The notes below the pieces were generated by a model that saw only the letters and a list, made by a program, of their open reading frames with translations, was not told the DNA's origin and did not search any database. Positions 1 through 9,025 of a stretch of 64,000 nucleotides of DNA are shown piece by piece. Made by a program: the position numbers and the translations under genes. Position 1 is the first letter of the stretch. Every line of letters begins with the position of its first letter. This DNA comes from Alteromonas gracilis (GTDB lineage: Bacteria > Pseudomonadota > Gammaproteobacteria > Enterobacterales > Alteromonadaceae): the NCBI RefSeq assembly GCF_002993325.1, contig NZ_PVNO01000026.1, positions 62,001 to 126,000 on the forward strand. The letters run 5' to 3'.

Positions 1-1
1 T

Positions 2-595
2 GATTCATATATCAATGACTTGCGCCTAGACGAGAAAATGAATCGTATCTACATGACAGACTCAGCACATGCTGGATTAGTCGTGTATAACCTTGAAGAT
101 GATAGCAGCTACCGTGTTTTAGATAATCATGAAACTACAACAGCTGAGGTTGACGCCTTAAGTATTCAGGGTAAACCTTTCAAAATGACGGTTCAGTCAG
201 ACGGTTTAGCGCTAGATACGTTAAATGATACTTTATATTTTCATGCGTTATCAGGCTACTCGTTATATGCCATCAATACCGCTGATATCAACAAGGCTTC
301 AAATGATGTGCTGGCTAAAAAAGTGCGAAAAGTCGCAACAACAGGCGCGCCAGATGGCATGATTTATCATCAAGGTAACGTTTATTTAGCTGACTTAGAA
401 AAGCAAGAAGTGCAGTACCTTACGCCAAGTCTTGACCTTCGTACCCTTGTAAAAGGCGAGGTGGTTAACTGGGCCGATACTTTTAGCATTTATAACGGTT
501 CGCTTTACTATACGAACAGCAAAATACAAGATGCGGGCAGTGATGTAAGCAATATGACGTTTGAGGTTTACAAAACAGCGTTACCTGCCCGTTAA
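2..595 (+). CDS. MRJP/yellow-like protein, 3' part (5' end outside window)
   Basis: The frame is open from the first base and has no start codon, so the gene begins upstream. The visible 198 codons open with DSYINDLRLDEKMNRIYMTD and contain APDGMIYHQGNVYLADLEKQ. This pattern fits the major royal jelly protein/yellow family, a six-bladed propeller of usually secreted proteins found in many marine bacteria. The bacterial substrate is generally unknown and nothing here identifies it. A DsrE-like gene follows 28 bp downstream on the same strand, so the two may be co-transcribed. The family call rests on motif recall; a different beta-propeller family is the main alternative. Confidence 0.6.
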   Translation, partial: DSYINDLRLDEKMNRIYMTDSAHAGLVVYNLEDDSSYRVLDNHETTTAEVDALSIQGKPFKMTVQSDGLALDTLNDTLYFHALSGYSLYAINTADINKASNDVLAKKVRKVATTGAPDGMIYHQGNVYLADLEKQEVQYLTPSLDLRTLVKGEVVNWADTFSIYNGSLYYTNSKIQDAGSDVSNMTFEVYKTALPAR

Positions 596-623
596 AGTAC
601 GGGTAATAGGTAAGGAACAGAAC

Positions 624-1175
624 ATGAGCATGATTAAAAGAACAGGTAAGGCATCACTCGGTTTGGCAGCTTTATTATTTTTCGCAGGGCAGACCTCAGC
701 AAAATCAGATTTTGAATATGGCCCAGTGTTTAGCACTTTTGGGAAGCATGCATCAGTCGAGGGCGTACGCTTTCCTGAAAATCAGACATTCAAGATTGCT
801 TTTGATGTCGCCAAAGCGGCAAACCCCGGTGAGGTTAACCGCAAGTTTGAGTCGCTGGCGCGGTTTATTAATATGCACGTAGCTAACGGCATAAAACAGG
901 AAAACCTCTCGCTCGCGCTTGTGGTGCACGGCTCTGCTACCGAAGAAATGCTTAAGACGGCGAACTTTAAACAGCGCAAAGGCCAGCCTAACGGAAATGA
1001 AACACTGCTTACAGCACTTATGGAACAAGGTGTTGAAGTAATAGTATGCGGGCAGTCTGCTGTCGCCCATGGCGTTGAAAAAAGTGCATTGATAGACGGA
1101 GTTAAAATGGACTTGTCAGCCATGACAGCTCATGCGCGCTTAGCGCAAGAAGGGTATTCGGTGAATCCTTTTTGA
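624..1175 (+). CDS. Secreted DsrE/DsrF-like family protein
   Basis: 183 residues. An open frame begins at 561, but ATG 624 is preferred: it follows AAGGAACAG and begins a clean signal peptide (lysine/arginine-rich start, LGLAALLFFAGQTSA, cleavage near residue 26). The mature part has the alpha/beta layout of the DsrE-like sulfur-relay fold, including LSLALVVHGSATEEM and a segment with a single Cys (VEVIVCGQSAVAHGV) followed by a C-terminal helix. Exported versions are common in gammaproteobacteria and their role is unsettled. It is probably co-transcribed with the MRJP-like gene, whose stop lies 28 bp upstream. The fold call is fairly sure; the function is unknown. Confidence 0.75.
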   Translation: MSMIKRTGKASLGLAALLFFAGQTSAKSDFEYGPVFSTFGKHASVEGVRFPENQTFKIAFDVAKAANPGEVNRKFESLARFINMHVANGIKQENLSLALVVHGSATEEMLKTANFKQRKGQPNGNETLLTALMEQGVEVIVCGQSAVAHGVEKSALIDGVKMDLSAMTAHARLAQEGYSVNPF

Positions 1176-1215
1176 GTGTCTCTTTGTTGTCAAAAATGAC
1201 AATGCATTAGCTTGA

Positions 1216-1437
1216 AAAAGAATAAACTTTGGCCATTACTTTCATCTGGTTGAGGCCGCAAGCACTCGTTCGTATGGATCTAAAACAGCTACTACTATTT
1301 ATTTACATCAACACCCTAAAGCAGGTTTGATCGAACTTCTTCGGTTCAATGTTACTCCACCAATAATGTTAGGTTTAGGGGGCAAACGAAGTTTGCAAGC
1401 GCTTCTTTTAAGAACTATATATATAACCAACGGCTAA
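1216..1437 (+). other. Intergenic stretch with a start-less 73-codon open frame
   Basis: The 290 bp between the DsrE-like gene and the next cyclase contain one frame open from just after TGA at 1213 to TAA at 1435. It reads like protein (for example HPKAGLIELLRFNVTPP) but has no ATG, GTG or TTG near its beginning. A small hairpin, GCAAAC-GAA-GTTTGC, lies at 1382-1396. This may be the tail of a decayed gene or chance. No homology is claimed. Confidence 0.2.
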
Positions 1438-1466
1438 TTTATTAAGTGCAATTAAATTCAAACGCC

Positions 1467-2597
1467 ATGGGCATGAGCAAAAACACAGACACCCATTTTA
1501 ACGTAGCGCTTACTAAGGGAAGTGAGTTCTCAAAAAGCTTTGAGTTTCCAAAAGATATCGATGATTCAATACTCATCGACTATTTGAAGCTTTCAACAGA
1601 GTACTCAGCTGACGAAGTGTTCTGGATGGACACCGATTCCACTGTTATCTACGTAAATCAATCTGCGTGTCTTAAACTTGGCTATGAATGTCATGAGCTC
1701 ATTGGGATGAAGGTTTGGGAATGGGACCCTCTGTTTCCAAAAGAAGTTTGGCCTGCCTTTTGGGAAGAGCTTAAAAGCTTGCAATCTGTCGATTTTGAGA
1801 GCCTGCACAAAAGTAAAGATGGAAACATTTTTCCAGTACGTATCAAAGGTCATTACATCAATATAAATAGCAAAGAGTTGCTGTTTGCTTATGTAACCGA
1901 TATATCTTTGGCAAAACAATACGAAGAAAAATTAGAAAGCTACAACCAGCGACTAGAAGATGAAGTAAATAGAAAGACACGTCAACTTCAAGCTGAGAAA
2001 GAGTTAGTACATAAACATGCTGAAAAGTTAGAGCAACTTGTAAAACAACTCAACGAAACAGTTGATAAGAATAATTATCTACAACAACAGCTATATGATG
2101 AAGCTCATACTGATGCACTAACAGGATTGTACAATAGACGTCATTTAGATAAGGCATTTGCGAAAGAGGTCACAAATGCCGATAGGTATAACTCAGACTT
2201 AAGCGTCATTATGGTTGATATCGACCACTTCAAACTGATAAACGACACATTAGGGCATCAAGTTGGCGATGAGGTACTGAAACAGCTATCCAAGATTCTG
2301 TCTAAGAGAGTGAGAGCATCTGATGTCCTAGGGAGATGGGGAGGAGAAGAATTTGTTATTCTACTTCCAAACACAACCACTCAAGAAAGTGAAACGATAG
2401 CTGAAGAGTTGAGAAAACTGGTTGCGTATCATAAGTTTGGTGATGCTGGCGAAGTTAGGGTAAGTCTTGGGGTGGCCAAGCATAATAATGGTGAACCGAG
2501 TACTATACTTATTCACAATGTTGACATCGCGCTTTATCAAGCAAAGCGAAAAGGCCGAAATCGTGTTGAGACCTATACTCATGATTTAAATGAATAA
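1467..2597 (+). CDS. PAS-domain diguanylate cyclase
   Basis: 376 residues, predicted cytoplasmic. A PAS fold covers roughly residues 25-145 (DEVFWMDTDSTVIYVNQSAC), a coiled coil roughly 150-205, and a GGDEF domain follows. The catalytic signature is RWGGEEF near residue 290, with the metal/substrate segment MVDIDHFKLINDTLGHQVGD. RASD lies five residues before GGEEF, which matches the inhibitory I-site, so product feedback is expected. It should make c-di-GMP from GTP. The start is uncertain: GTG 1446, ATG 1467 and ATG 1473 are all in frame and none has a strong ribosome site. It appears to be a single-gene unit. Confidence 0.9.
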   Translation: MGMSKNTDTHFNVALTKGSEFSKSFEFPKDIDDSILIDYLKLSTEYSADEVFWMDTDSTVIYVNQSACLKLGYECHELIGMKVWEWDPLFPKEVWPAFWEELKSLQSVDFESLHKSKDGNIFPVRIKGHYININSKELLFAYVTDISLAKQYEEKLESYNQRLEDEVNRKTRQLQAEKELVHKHAEKLEQLVKQLNETVDKNNYLQQQLYDEAHTDALTGLYNRRHLDKAFAKEVTNADRYNSDLSVIMVDIDHFKLINDTLGHQVGDEVLKQLSKILSKRVRASDVLGRWGGEEFVILLPNTTTQESETIAEELRKLVAYHKFGDAGEVRVSLGVAKHNNGEPSTILIHNVDIALYQAKRKGRNRVETYTHDLNE

Positions 2598-2734
2598 AAT
2601 TAGTCTTATTTTAACAAACACGCCATGTCACAATCTTGTATTTAAGCGCAGTTTGTTTAACGCAGTTACAAACAAACTAAAATGTTTAAATTATTCAAAT
2701 AATACAATCTCAACCAGAATAATTTCCCGCATTC

Positions 2735-4414
2735 TTAGTTAGTCGAGGAAACTCGCCCAAGCGCAATAATTCTCTCAAACGGCGTGGTATCCGGCAGTGT
2801 ACCTAAAGCAAAACCACTTCCATTACCAAGCCTCGATTCACAGAACGTGTGGGCAATGTCGTTAAGGGCGTTGTCGTTATCAATTGACGTAGCAAGAAGA
2901 GAGCAAGCCTGAAGCGCTAGCGCCATCTGCTCTGTTAAATAGCGGCTTCGCATTTCCATGTTCTGCGTATTTGATAGCTCGTCAAATAGCTTACTTAAGT
3001 GAATATCGTAGTGCTTATTTTTGCCAGTTTGGGTCTTAAGCTCGGAAAACAAGACCTCTTTCACATTGGGCTCTTTGGCAAGTGCGCGCAGTACATCTAA
3101 GCATTGCACGTTTCCACTGCCTTCCCAAATAGAGTTAAGCGGGGCCTGACGGTAGTAACGGGGCATGGGGTTTTCTTCAACGTAACCAATGCCGCCTAAA
3201 CATTCTTGGGCTTCGTTAACAAACATGGGCGTGCGTTTACAAATCCAGTATTTTCCAATTGCCGTGACAAGCCTTGCCAGTGCGGCTTCATGGTTGTTAT
3301 TCGATGCACTATCAACTGCTTTTGCTACTCGCATAGTCAGTGCGGTGGCGGCTGCGCATTCAATGGTAAGGTCTGCCAGAACGTTTTGCATTAGGGGCTG
3401 ATTGACTAATGTTTTGCCGAAAGCGTCGCGATGACTCACGTGATGTAATGCGTGAACCAGTGACTGCCGCATAAGAGCGGATGATCCAATCATGCAGTCT
3501 AATCGTGTAAGCGAAACCATATCTATGATAACTGGCACGCCGCGGCCTTCTTCGCCAATCAAATATGCGGTGGCTTCCTGGAATTCAACTTCAGATGATG
3601 CATTGCTCCAATCGCCTAGCTTGTCTTTCAAACGCTGAATGCGCACGTTATTAAGTTCACCGTTTTCAAGCATTCTTGGTAGTAAAAAACAGCTTAGTCC
3701 GCCTTCTGCCTGTGCAAGTATAAGATGAGCGTCGCACATGGGGGCTGAGAAAAAGAATTTATGCCCTACAATATGGTAACTGCCATCAGCCTGTTTCACT
3801 GCTGTCGTGGTGTTTCGCCTAACGTCCGACCCGCCTTGTTTCTCGGTCATACCCATGCCTATGGTGAGCCCGTGTTTCTGACTAGCGGGAAGAGAACGAG
3901 GGTCGTATACGCCGTTAATGGTTTTATCTAGGTAGTAGGGCGGTAAGTTTGCTCCATAACGCATTGCTGGGATTGCCGCGTGGGTCATGGTTAGTGGGCA
4001 AGATGTACCAGACTCAGCTTGATAATGCATATACATCAGCGCTGCGCGAACAGTATGGGCTCCTTCAACTCCCTCGTGCGTCCACGAATAGTTGTGAACA
4101 TTGTGCTGCATCGCACTTTCCATTAGTGCGTGATAGCTCGGGTGAAATTCTACATTATCTGTGCGGCGGCCATAACGGTCGAATGTATGAAGCGTTGGCT
4201 TGTTCTTATTAGCGAGCTCCCCGTGAACCATAAGTGTATCACCCGCAAGTTGGCCATACTGATCTAATAAACCTTCGTCATGCTGGTGTGATGAAGGTAA
4301 ATGGTGGTTTACCAATAGACGTAACAAGGCATCATTGCGCCACAAATTGTAGGGGGCGGGTATGGTGGGCTGGTTTTCTACAACGTGCGTTACAAATCGA
4401 TTTGATGAGGTCAT
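2735..4414 (-). CDS. aidB: AidB-type acyl-CoA dehydrogenase family protein
   Basis: 559 residues, close to the E. coli AidB length. The N-terminal domain carries NYSWTHEGVEGAHTVRAALM and the flavin region GLTIGMGMTEKQGGSDVRRNTT, a hallmark of the AidB branch. The C-terminal half has the helical domain with ECLGGIGYVEENPMPRYYRQ. AidB proteins bind FAD and DNA and are linked to the alkylation response; whether they catalyse acyl-CoA oxidation is doubtful. The gene is divergent from a PaaX-like regulator, and an inverted repeat sits between them, which suggests local control rather than the Ada circuit. The ATG follows GGAA at a suitable distance. Confidence 0.85.
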   Translation of the reverse strand: MTSSNRFVTHVVENQPTIPAPYNLWRNDALLRLLVNHHLPSSHQHDEGLLDQYGQLAGDTLMVHGELANKNKPTLHTFDRYGRRTDNVEFHPSYHALMESAMQHNVHNYSWTHEGVEGAHTVRAALMYMHYQAESGTSCPLTMTHAAIPAMRYGANLPPYYLDKTINGVYDPRSLPASQKHGLTIGMGMTEKQGGSDVRRNTTTAVKQADGSYHIVGHKFFFSAPMCDAHLILAQAEGGLSCFLLPRMLENGELNNVRIQRLKDKLGDWSNASSEVEFQEATAYLIGEEGRGVPVIIDMVSLTRLDCMIGSSALMRQSLVHALHHVSHRDAFGKTLVNQPLMQNVLADLTIECAAATALTMRVAKAVDSASNNNHEAALARLVTAIGKYWICKRTPMFVNEAQECLGGIGYVEENPMPRYYRQAPLNSIWEGSGNVQCLDVLRALAKEPNVKEVLFSELKTQTGKNKHYDIHLSKLFDELSNTQNMEMRSRYLTEQMALALQACSLLATSIDNDNALNDIAHTFCESRLGNGSGFALGTLPDTTPFERIIALGRVSSTN

Positions 4415-4493
4415 GGCATTTCCACTTATAAATAGAAAAGGTACATCTTTTTTGTGCTTTTACTTTAGAGCGCAATCTTAAAACACTTTGTTT

Positions 4494-4538
4494 AAACATT
4501 ACATTAATATTTAAGAATTAACAATTAATGTAATGTTT
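4494..4538. promoter_or_regulatory. Perfect 15-bp inverted repeat between aidB and the PaaX-like gene
   Basis: AAACATTACATTAAT (4494-4508) is repeated as its exact reverse complement at 4524-4538 after a 15-bp spacer. The arm centres are 30 bp apart, about three helical turns, so two dimers could sit on one face. It lies 80 bp upstream of aidB and 112 bp upstream of the regulator's TTG. The natural reading is an operator for the adjacent PaaX-like protein. This is inference. Confidence 0.55.
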
Positions 4539-4649
4539 GTGCCTGACGCATGTTTGTATGATGATGAATAAATATGTATTTGGCCTGACGCCACCTGAGA
4601 TTTTGCGTAAAAACCTTGTCCCTATCTGAGATAAAGAAGTAATAAGAAT

Positions 4650-5450
4650 TTGATAGTAGAAAATGAGAGAAAGCCCGTAGCACGAAAGCTTTTGCTAAAG
4701 CTATTGGGATCCCGTGACAATATTCAGATGAATGCCAGTGCAGCGGTTCGCGTGGGGGCGCTGTTTGGGATTTCTGAAAACAACATTCGCGTTACGCTCA
4801 CGCGTTTACAGTCTGCGCAGCTCATCACCTTGGTTGAGCGAGGCTATTACAGACTGGGCGACAAAGGCATTCGTTTTGCTAAAGAAATACATCAGTGGCG
4901 AGAGGATGAGAACGGCCTGGTACCTTGGCAAAACGATTGGGTTGTTGCTCAAACCAGTCCCCTTCCTAAAAGTGATAAAAAGCAGTACAGAAATAACGAA
5001 CGTGCACTCAAGCTTGTGGGGATGAAAAAGCTGGCAAACGACGTTTACCTTAGGCCTAACAATTTTTCAGGCGGCGTTGGCGAAGTTCGAGAAAGGCTTC
5101 ACACGCTTGGCTTGTCGGGTAAAGCGCTAGTGTTTAGCGCCAGCGACTTTGACAGTAAGACACAAAGTAAGGCGATGGGACTATGGCGCCATCTAAACCT
5201 TGCGTCGCTGTATAAAGACGGATGCCGTGAAATAGAGGAATCTCTTGCTCGATTACCGTCTTTATCCCTTGAAGATGCAACCAAAGAATCCTATGTGATA
5301 GGAGATAGAGCGTTATATCACCTGGTGTTTGACCCCTTATTGCCTGCGCCGCTAGTTGATGTGACGATGCGCGAGCATTATCGTAATTTGGTAAAGCATT
5401 ATGATGATATGGGCGCAGAGATATGGCATCGCTTTTTGAACCTAAATTAG
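4650..5450 (+). CDS. PaaX-like transcriptional regulator
   Basis: 266 residues. The N-terminal winged-helix segment is VGALFGISENNIRVTLTRLQ followed by ERGYYRLGDKG, and the middle domain has VYLRPNNF and a long DUF-type C-terminal region ending in a helical domain. This is the PaaX layout; the E. coli prototype represses phenylacetate degradation and responds to phenylacetyl-CoA. No paa catabolic genes are nearby, so the effector is probably another acyl-CoA. The start is TTG at 4650; the first in-frame ATG would remove about 28 residues including part of the helix-turn-helix. Its likely targets are the divergent aidB and itself. Confidence 0.8.
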   Translation: MIVENERKPVARKLLLKLLGSRDNIQMNASAAVRVGALFGISENNIRVTLTRLQSAQLITLVERGYYRLGDKGIRFAKEIHQWREDENGLVPWQNDWVVAQTSPLPKSDKKQYRNNERALKLVGMKKLANDVYLRPNNFSGGVGEVRERLHTLGLSGKALVFSASDFDSKTQSKAMGLWRHLNLASLYKDGCREIEESLARLPSLSLEDATKESYVIGDRALYHLVFDPLLPAPLVDVTMREHYRNLVKHYDDMGAEIWHRFLNLN

Positions 5451-5486
5451 GTTAGTAGCCTTGGAATTAAAACGGAAGTAGCCGAA

Positions 5487-6611
5487 ATGGAAGTAAATAT
5501 GACCGCATCAAGACCTTTGTTTAAGCATATACGCAATCACACCGCGCTTTTCAGTGAGCTGTCTCAATACCGAAACGCCGCGGTGAGCACTTTAGGTTTC
5601 ACAGGTTATGAGTTTCACAAAACACCAAAGTTCGTAACCGAAGATGGAAGCAGGCTCACTATAGAGCCAGAGAGGAGTATTGTTCTACCCAGAGTTAATG
5701 CGTTATCGGGCTTGAAGAATAAGCTGACACGGGCTATTCCCACGTTACACATGGTTGAGCATAGTGAAATAGGCTATCGCTACCCAACGGCAGCGTTGGC
5801 TGGTCTAGACGCGCCATTCATAAAGCGAATGCGTTCTGAGTATTTTCACAAAATAGATGAAGACAGAAGTATTTGCCGCCCTGTGAATTTGTCTTACGGT
5901 ATCAAAAGTCGTGGTAAAGCCGATAACAGACAAGAATACGAAGTGTGGATGCCTGATGAAGCGCCAGATCAAAATCCCTTACCTCTTCTCATCAATGCCT
6001 ATGGCGAGGATTTACCTAATGATGTAAGGCACTTTGTTGAACAACCATCTAAAGTTCACGGTTGGATGGGGGTTAAGCGAGCGGCATTTGAAGCCCTTTA
6101 CACAAACAAACAACATTGTGGTGATTTGATTATTTGCGTTGCTATGAGTGTCGATGCCTACAATATTGGGGCGAAACCCGACTTAGCCTATTCTCCTGAA
6201 GCGGAAAGTTCCATTGCTGTTAGCAATGCTGAATTTGAATGGGAGATTGAAGGGTACTATGCGCCTAGAGGGTGGGCGTTTGAGCACGACGAGGTGTGGG
6301 CAGCAATAAATCATACGTTAGAAGCTATAAACGAGCCGCTTGATAATTTATACGGCAACGAGATTATTCCTATTGCTGAAAGCAAAACCGAACGAATTCT
6401 GTCAACGCTGCAGTCACTGGGCGTTAGGCAAGAAGAAGTAGACGACCTCAATCTTCAGCCATGGGAATTCATGCTTACCGAGAGTGATCATAGGGTTAAA
6501 GCGCACGATCCAAGTCGCTCGGTTAACTTGTTGGGTAGGCTAAATCGACTCTTCTACCAGCCAGAACAGCAGTTGCCATCACTTAACTGGATGCATGATC
6601 TCATTTTATAG
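5487..6611 (+). CDS. Conserved protein of unknown function
   Basis: 374 residues, no signal peptide or membrane segment. I do not recognise the family. It begins 36 bp after the PaaX-like gene on the same strand and probably shares its transcript. The sequence is mixed alpha/beta, with aromatic-rich stretches such as YYAPRGWAFEHDEVW and an Asp/Glu-rich part near DEAPDQNPLPLLINAYGEDL. The start is ATG 5487; a second in-frame ATG at residue 5 is possible. It reads through to a clear terminator about 60 bp after the stop. Its job may be tied to whatever the AidB/PaaX pair handles, but that is only context. Confidence 0.7.
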   Translation: MEVNMTASRPLFKHIRNHTALFSELSQYRNAAVSTLGFTGYEFHKTPKFVTEDGSRLTIEPERSIVLPRVNALSGLKNKLTRAIPTLHMVEHSEIGYRYPTAALAGLDAPFIKRMRSEYFHKIDEDRSICRPVNLSYGIKSRGKADNRQEYEVWMPDEAPDQNPLPLLINAYGEDLPNDVRHFVEQPSKVHGWMGVKRAAFEALYTNKQHCGDLIICVAMSVDAYNIGAKPDLAYSPEAESSIAVSNAEFEWEIEGYYAPRGWAFEHDEVWAAINHTLEAINEPLDNLYGNEIIPIAESKTERILSTLQSLGVRQEEVDDLNLQPWEFMLTESDHRVKAHDPSRSVNLLGRLNRLFYQPEQQLPSLNWMHDLIL

Positions 6612-6670
6612 GTCGAGACTGTAAAGGTTACGCTGGAAACGGCTATTACCCCGTTGTGATTTTTTGAACC

Positions 6671-6706
6671 AAGTGCGCTGAGAGCAATTTCATGCGCGCT
6701 TTTTTG
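6671..6706 (+). terminator. Rho-independent terminator after the 5487-6611 gene
   Basis: AAGTGCGC (6671-6678) pairs with GCGCGCTT (6694-6701) with one G-U pair, and six T follow from 6700. It ends the PaaX-like/unknown transcript. The remaining bases to 6932 are AT-rich and presumably hold the next promoter; no further element was seen. Confidence 0.7.
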
Positions 6707-6932
6707 TTTCACTGTACCCAGACACCTGTAACTAAAAATACTTATATGTAAAATTCTATGTGAAACATGTTATTTTTTGTAAATAACTTTCAGTTTAGGC
6801 GTGATCTGTCTGTTTTATTCTTGTTTTCTGTAATTAAATTACGAAAAATGCTTTATTTTTTGAAAGTGTTGTTCATAATGTACGCATCATCTAGGTGATA
6901 TCTAATTAAGTTACAAAATAGGAATTTAAAAA

Positions 6933-7400
6933 ATGAAACTGTCTACTTTCGCTATTGCTCTAACACTAACTGTTGCTGCTACACAATCTTTCGCAAAAGA
7001 TGTGGTACTAAAACCAATTAACGAAAATTTTGAAACACAGGCGTGTTTGACTGCGGCCGAAGAAGGTTTTGCTCCTGCGCTGCGCCTTATTCGCGCAAAT
7101 GGCTTTAATGCCGAAGAATTTAGCGCATCTGTTCGCTGTAACGGTGAGTCTCTGCGTACTTTCGCTTATATGTACAGAAACAATAAAGCGACTGAAAACG
7201 CAAAAACCGTAGCGCTTGTTGCAAAGAATCAAGACGTAGCGTCACAAGCTTGTTTAGAAGCTCTTTCTTTAGGTAAAGAAGCAGCACTGGCGAAGTTTGG
7301 TTTGGAAGGTGAAAACATCATTTGTAACCACAAAACAATTTCTGACTTTGTTCGTGAATACAAAGCTGAAAACGTAGTAGTTCGTACTGCAGCTGAATAA
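6933..7400 (+). CDS. Secreted DUF3718-like protein with two internal repeats
   Basis: 155 residues with a signal peptide (MKLSTFAIALTLTVAATQSFA) cleaved near residue 21. The mature protein consists of two related units. One begins QACLTAAEEGFAPAL and ends in a Cys-Asn motif before LRTFAYMYR; the other begins QACLEALSLGKEAAL and ends in CNH before SDFVREYK. Each unit carries two cysteines, so each probably forms one disulfide. This matches the small periplasmic DUF3718 proteins of Alteromonadales as I recall them. AGGAATTTAAAA precedes the ATG. It appears monocistronic. The function is unknown. Confidence 0.7.
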   Translation: MKLSTFAIALTLTVAATQSFAKDVVLKPINENFETQACLTAAEEGFAPALRLIRANGFNAEEFSASVRCNGESLRTFAYMYRNNKATENAKTVALVAKNQDVASQACLEALSLGKEAALAKFGLEGENIICNHKTISDFVREYKAENVVVRTAAE

Positions 7401-7602
7401 GACTTCGTTTTAGGGTAGCAACCTACTGCTAATATTTTGTACAGTTTCATGGCCTTTCACTTGAAAAGGCGAAAGGCCTGACACTTTACGCTTTACCGAT
7501 TTTATCTCTGCTTAAATTTTTTCACATCGGCTAATATTCCAGCCAACCAGTTCATTTTTAACTCACAAAAAAACTTAAATAGGCGTAACGTTTTGCCAAT
7601 GA

Positions 7603-8934
7603 TTATTGACTTTCATTAGAGTAAATCAAATGAAATTCAGTCTGTCTGCCATCTAAATACGTTACTTGCTCGCCATCAAAAAACGCATCTTCTTCCAGCA
7701 TAATTCTTATCTCTTTGTTCCATTCTTCAATAAAGCTTGCTGCATTGAGCTCTATTGAATAGGCCGTTTTTGCAAACATTGGATAGTCACCTTGAACGGG
7801 TACTCCTTCCTGCGCATCCCACATTCCTATGGTTGGGCCGGCTGCATGGCCATGAAAACCAAGCGGGTGCGTATAAATAGCGGGCGAGATACCTTGTTCA
7901 ATAGCTTGCTCACGAGACCTACTTAAAATGGTGTTTCCCGTTCTGCCTACCTTAAAATTATTGGTTAGAATGTCTTGCAACTGATTACCCGCTTTTAGCG
8001 CATTGTTAAGTGAAGCTGGTGCGTCTTTCTCACCCGGTTTTAACACATAGGCATGTTGCTGTTGATCGGTATTAAGGCGAAGGTAGGTAATGCCGAAGTC
8101 AACATGAATGAGATCACCCGGCCGAATGATATTTTCGCCAGGGCGTTTGCTAAATGCCCTGATTTGATCGAACACTTCATTGTCTTGGCGTTGAATAGAG
8201 ACGGTGGGGTGAAACCAATTAGTAAGCCCTAGCGCGCGAGTTTGATCTCGAAGCCACCACACAACATCGTCAGTGGTGGTCACGTTTGGTGTAATAACTT
8301 CATTTGAAAATGCTGTTGCTATGAGCGAATGACCAATTTGAGCGAGTACTGGATAATACTGCATTTCCAGGTCGCTGCGCGTTTCTAACCACCCAATAGA
8401 AAGTCTTTCGCCACTTACAACACGGCTTGCCAGCTTTTCGGGAAGCACAGCCATAAATTTTTGATGTTCAGTAGAAGTCATCCCGTCAGCAAGTGCAAAT
8501 GCATCAGATGTATTAATAGCAATTTTTGAAGGGTTTCGCGCTTCGATAATGTGCTTCAATGCTCCCCACTGGTCGGGTTGCGCTTCCTTATCCCACGCTT
8601 TTTTAAATAGAGTTCCTACCGCATACCTTGCAACAGCCAAACGTTCAAGCGGTTGGCCATTTCCGGGATTGTAAATAACTAACATGGTGTGACGCCTTGC
8701 GGAAATCCAAGTAGAGGGCAGCATAGTTTTTAAGACGGGATCTTCGTTGTACTCGCGAGACATTAACACCCACATATCGATGCCCTCGCGTTCCATAATG
8801 TGGGGCAGTACATCACTAAAGCGTTGTTCAAGAATCTTATCAATTAAGACACTTCTTTCTTTCATCGACAGCACCGAACTGGCTTGTACACTGAAACCAA
8901 CAAGGGTGAGTAGAAGAAATAACGTTTTTTTCAT
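7603..8934 (-). CDS. Secreted M24-family metallopeptidase (Xaa-Pro aminopeptidase-like)
   Basis: 443 residues with a signal peptide (MKKTLFLLLTLVGFSVQA). The C-terminal pita-bread domain shows HVDFG, a second Asp shortly after (RLNTD), THPLGFHGHAAGP, SIELNA and LEEDAFF. These are the expected two Asp, one His and two Glu ligands of a dinuclear metal site. The N-terminal half is a creatinase-like domain. It should act in the periplasm or outside the cell, removing N-terminal residues before proline or cleaving dipeptides. The second of two in-frame ATGs (8934) is preferred because GGA lies six bases upstream of it. It is divergent from the SoxR-like gene. Confidence 0.85.
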   Translation of the reverse strand: MKKTLFLLLTLVGFSVQASSVLSMKERSVLIDKILEQRFSDVLPHIMEREGIDMWVLMSREYNEDPVLKTMLPSTWISARRHTMLVIYNPGNGQPLERLAVARYAVGTLFKKAWDKEAQPDQWGALKHIIEARNPSKIAINTSDAFALADGMTSTEHQKFMAVLPEKLASRVVSGERLSIGWLETRSDLEMQYYPVLAQIGHSLIATAFSNEVITPNVTTTDDVVWWLRDQTRALGLTNWFHPTVSIQRQDNEVFDQIRAFSKRPGENIIRPGDLIHVDFGITYLRLNTDQQQHAYVLKPGEKDAPASLNNALKAGNQLQDILTNNFKVGRTGNTILSRSREQAIEQGISPAIYTHPLGFHGHAAGPTIGMWDAQEGVPVQGDYPMFAKTAYSIELNAASFIEEWNKEIRIMLEEDAFFDGEQVTYLDGRQTEFHLIYSNESQ

Positions 8935-9025
8935 ATGCATTCCGTTGTTTTAGAAGTTATTTTTTTATTATTGGCTACTCTTTATACCGTTAACATGTAA
9001 ATTACGGTTTGTACATATATATCAG

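Noticed and set aside
1366..1437. GTTAGGT plus a hairpin resembled an integron attC end.
   Set aside because: No matching inverse core site upstream and no integrase or cassette structure.
8986..9008. ACCGT-N13-ACGGT before the SoxR-like gene as a SoxR operator.
   Set aside because: Arms are only 5 bp and do not match the known SoxR palindrome.
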